Shown: positions 5,781 to 6,215 of the stretch, piece after piece | Layout of the letters: each line of letters starts with the position of its first letter | Numbering within the stretch: the first letter of the stretch is position 1 | From: Actinomycetes bacterium | GTDB lineage: Bacteria > Actinomycetota > Aquicultoria > CAJVYJ01 | Assembly (NCBI GenBank): GCA_030597945.1 | Contig: JAUVQW010000071.1 | Span: forward strand, 1-6,215 | Direction of reading: 5' to 3' | Length of the DNA stretch: 6,215 bases | Translations under genes and position numbers: made by a program | Notes under the pieces: model-generated | What the model saw: the letters and a program-made list of their open reading frames with translations, nothing else | Told to the model about the DNA's origin: nothing | The model's database searches: none

Positions 5781-6215
5781 ATGTATTGTAGAAAATGCGG
5801 TAAAGAGTTAAGAGGCAATAGCAGGTATTGTCGTGCATGCGGAACTAGAATCGATGAACATAAAAGTGGAGCTATCGCCACAGACGGAGGCTTCCCTTAT
5901 GATATAAATGGAAAAGTACCGTGGAACGTCGGCGATACGTTAAAGGCCCTCCTTATATCGGTTGTCATAGAAACGTTTGCTGTATTCCTTCTTTTTTTTA
6001 TCTTTAAGAACCCTTTAAACTTTACATTTATTCTTCTATCTCAACTCGTAGCCTCGTCGGTTACATTGATTGCGGTCTGGCTTTACGCAATACGCAAGTA
6101 TAAGGCTCCTTTCAAATCTCTAGGACTAGTTTTATCTTTTAGTGTCGGCCAGTTCTTTTTAGTTGTATTTGCCTGGATGGCCTCACTTGGATTAAGCGCC
6201 GGTTACGACGCGATA
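5781..6215 (+). CDS. Zinc-ribbon multi-pass membrane protein, probable CPBP protease-like (3'-truncated by window)
   Basis: The frame is open from ATG 5781 to the window edge, giving 145 residues. Residues 1-21 form a small zinc ribbon with Cys3-x2-Cys6 and Cys17-x2-Cys20. A polar linker reaches to about 47. PWNVGDTLKALL (47-58) then leads into hydrophobic segments at about 54-75, 80-103 and 117-139, separated by the basic loop IRKYKAPFKSLGL (104-116). This pattern of a ribbon, a linker, then W-x3-D and a K/R-x-K-x-PF-x2-LGL loop resembles bacterial CPBP (Abi/CAAX-protease-like) membrane proteins. The catalytic EExxxR and His motifs would lie downstream, so activity cannot be judged. ATG 5781 is the only start after the in-frame TGA at 5769-5771; a weak GAGG (5773-5776) lies 4 bases before it. 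It follows ligA by 68 bases with no terminator seen, so it may be co-transcribed. Confidence 0.75.
   Translation, partial: MYCRKCGKELRGNSRYCRACGTRIDEHKSGAIATDGGFPYDINGKVPWNVGDTLKALLISVVIETFAVFLLFFIFKNPLNFTFILLSQLVASSVTLIAVWLYAIRKYKAPFKSLGLVLSFSVGQFFLVVFAWMASLGLSAGYDAI

Overview
The window comes from a bacterium with moderately AT-rich DNA. It uses many ATA and AGA codons, Shine-Dalgarno sites of the AAAGGAG/AGGAGG type, and at least two TTG starts. No gene fixes the taxonomy. The long glycosyltransferase resembles, as I remember them, actinobacterial proteins, and a short 'core' methionine-synthase-like enzyme is typical of anaerobes with corrinoid-based C1 metabolism. A deep-branching, low-GC anaerobic actinobacterium, or a clostridial-type organism, fits best. 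This is an inference with low confidence.

All recognisable genes lie on the + strand. In order they are: (1) the C-terminal end of an MtaD/SsnA-like amidohydrolase (1-358); (2) a 100-residue single-pass membrane protein with an acidic N-terminus and a Pro-rich tail (467-769); (3) a 346-residue UROD/MetE-superfamily methyltransferase of the core methionine synthase type (858-1898); (4) a 549-residue GT-B glycosyltransferase (2017-3666); (5) NAD-dependent DNA ligase, ligA (best read as 3706-5712); (6) the start of a zinc-ribbon plus multi-pass membrane protein, probably of the CPBP type, running off the window (5781-6215). No tRNA, rRNA, CRISPR array or mobile element was seen.

Two hairpin/U-tract terminators (815-853 and 1967-2003) split the stretch into transcription blocks. 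Both sit unusually close to the next start codon. The glycosyltransferase, ligA and possibly the zinc-ribbon gene follow each other at 39 and 68 bp and could form one unit. The amidohydrolase and the methyltransferase fit together as parts of the S-adenosylhomocysteine/methionine cycle. The glycosyltransferase and ligase have no obvious functional link to them.

The most notable observation is that ligA has no ATG, GTG or TTG between the preceding in-frame stop (3664-3666) and codon 64, although the essential N-terminal domain Ia is encoded intact there. A strong Shine-Dalgarno sequence sits a few bases before an ATC codon exactly where the family's initiator Met is expected. This suggests a rare non-canonical start. 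I found no clear evidence of a wholly new multi-gene system.
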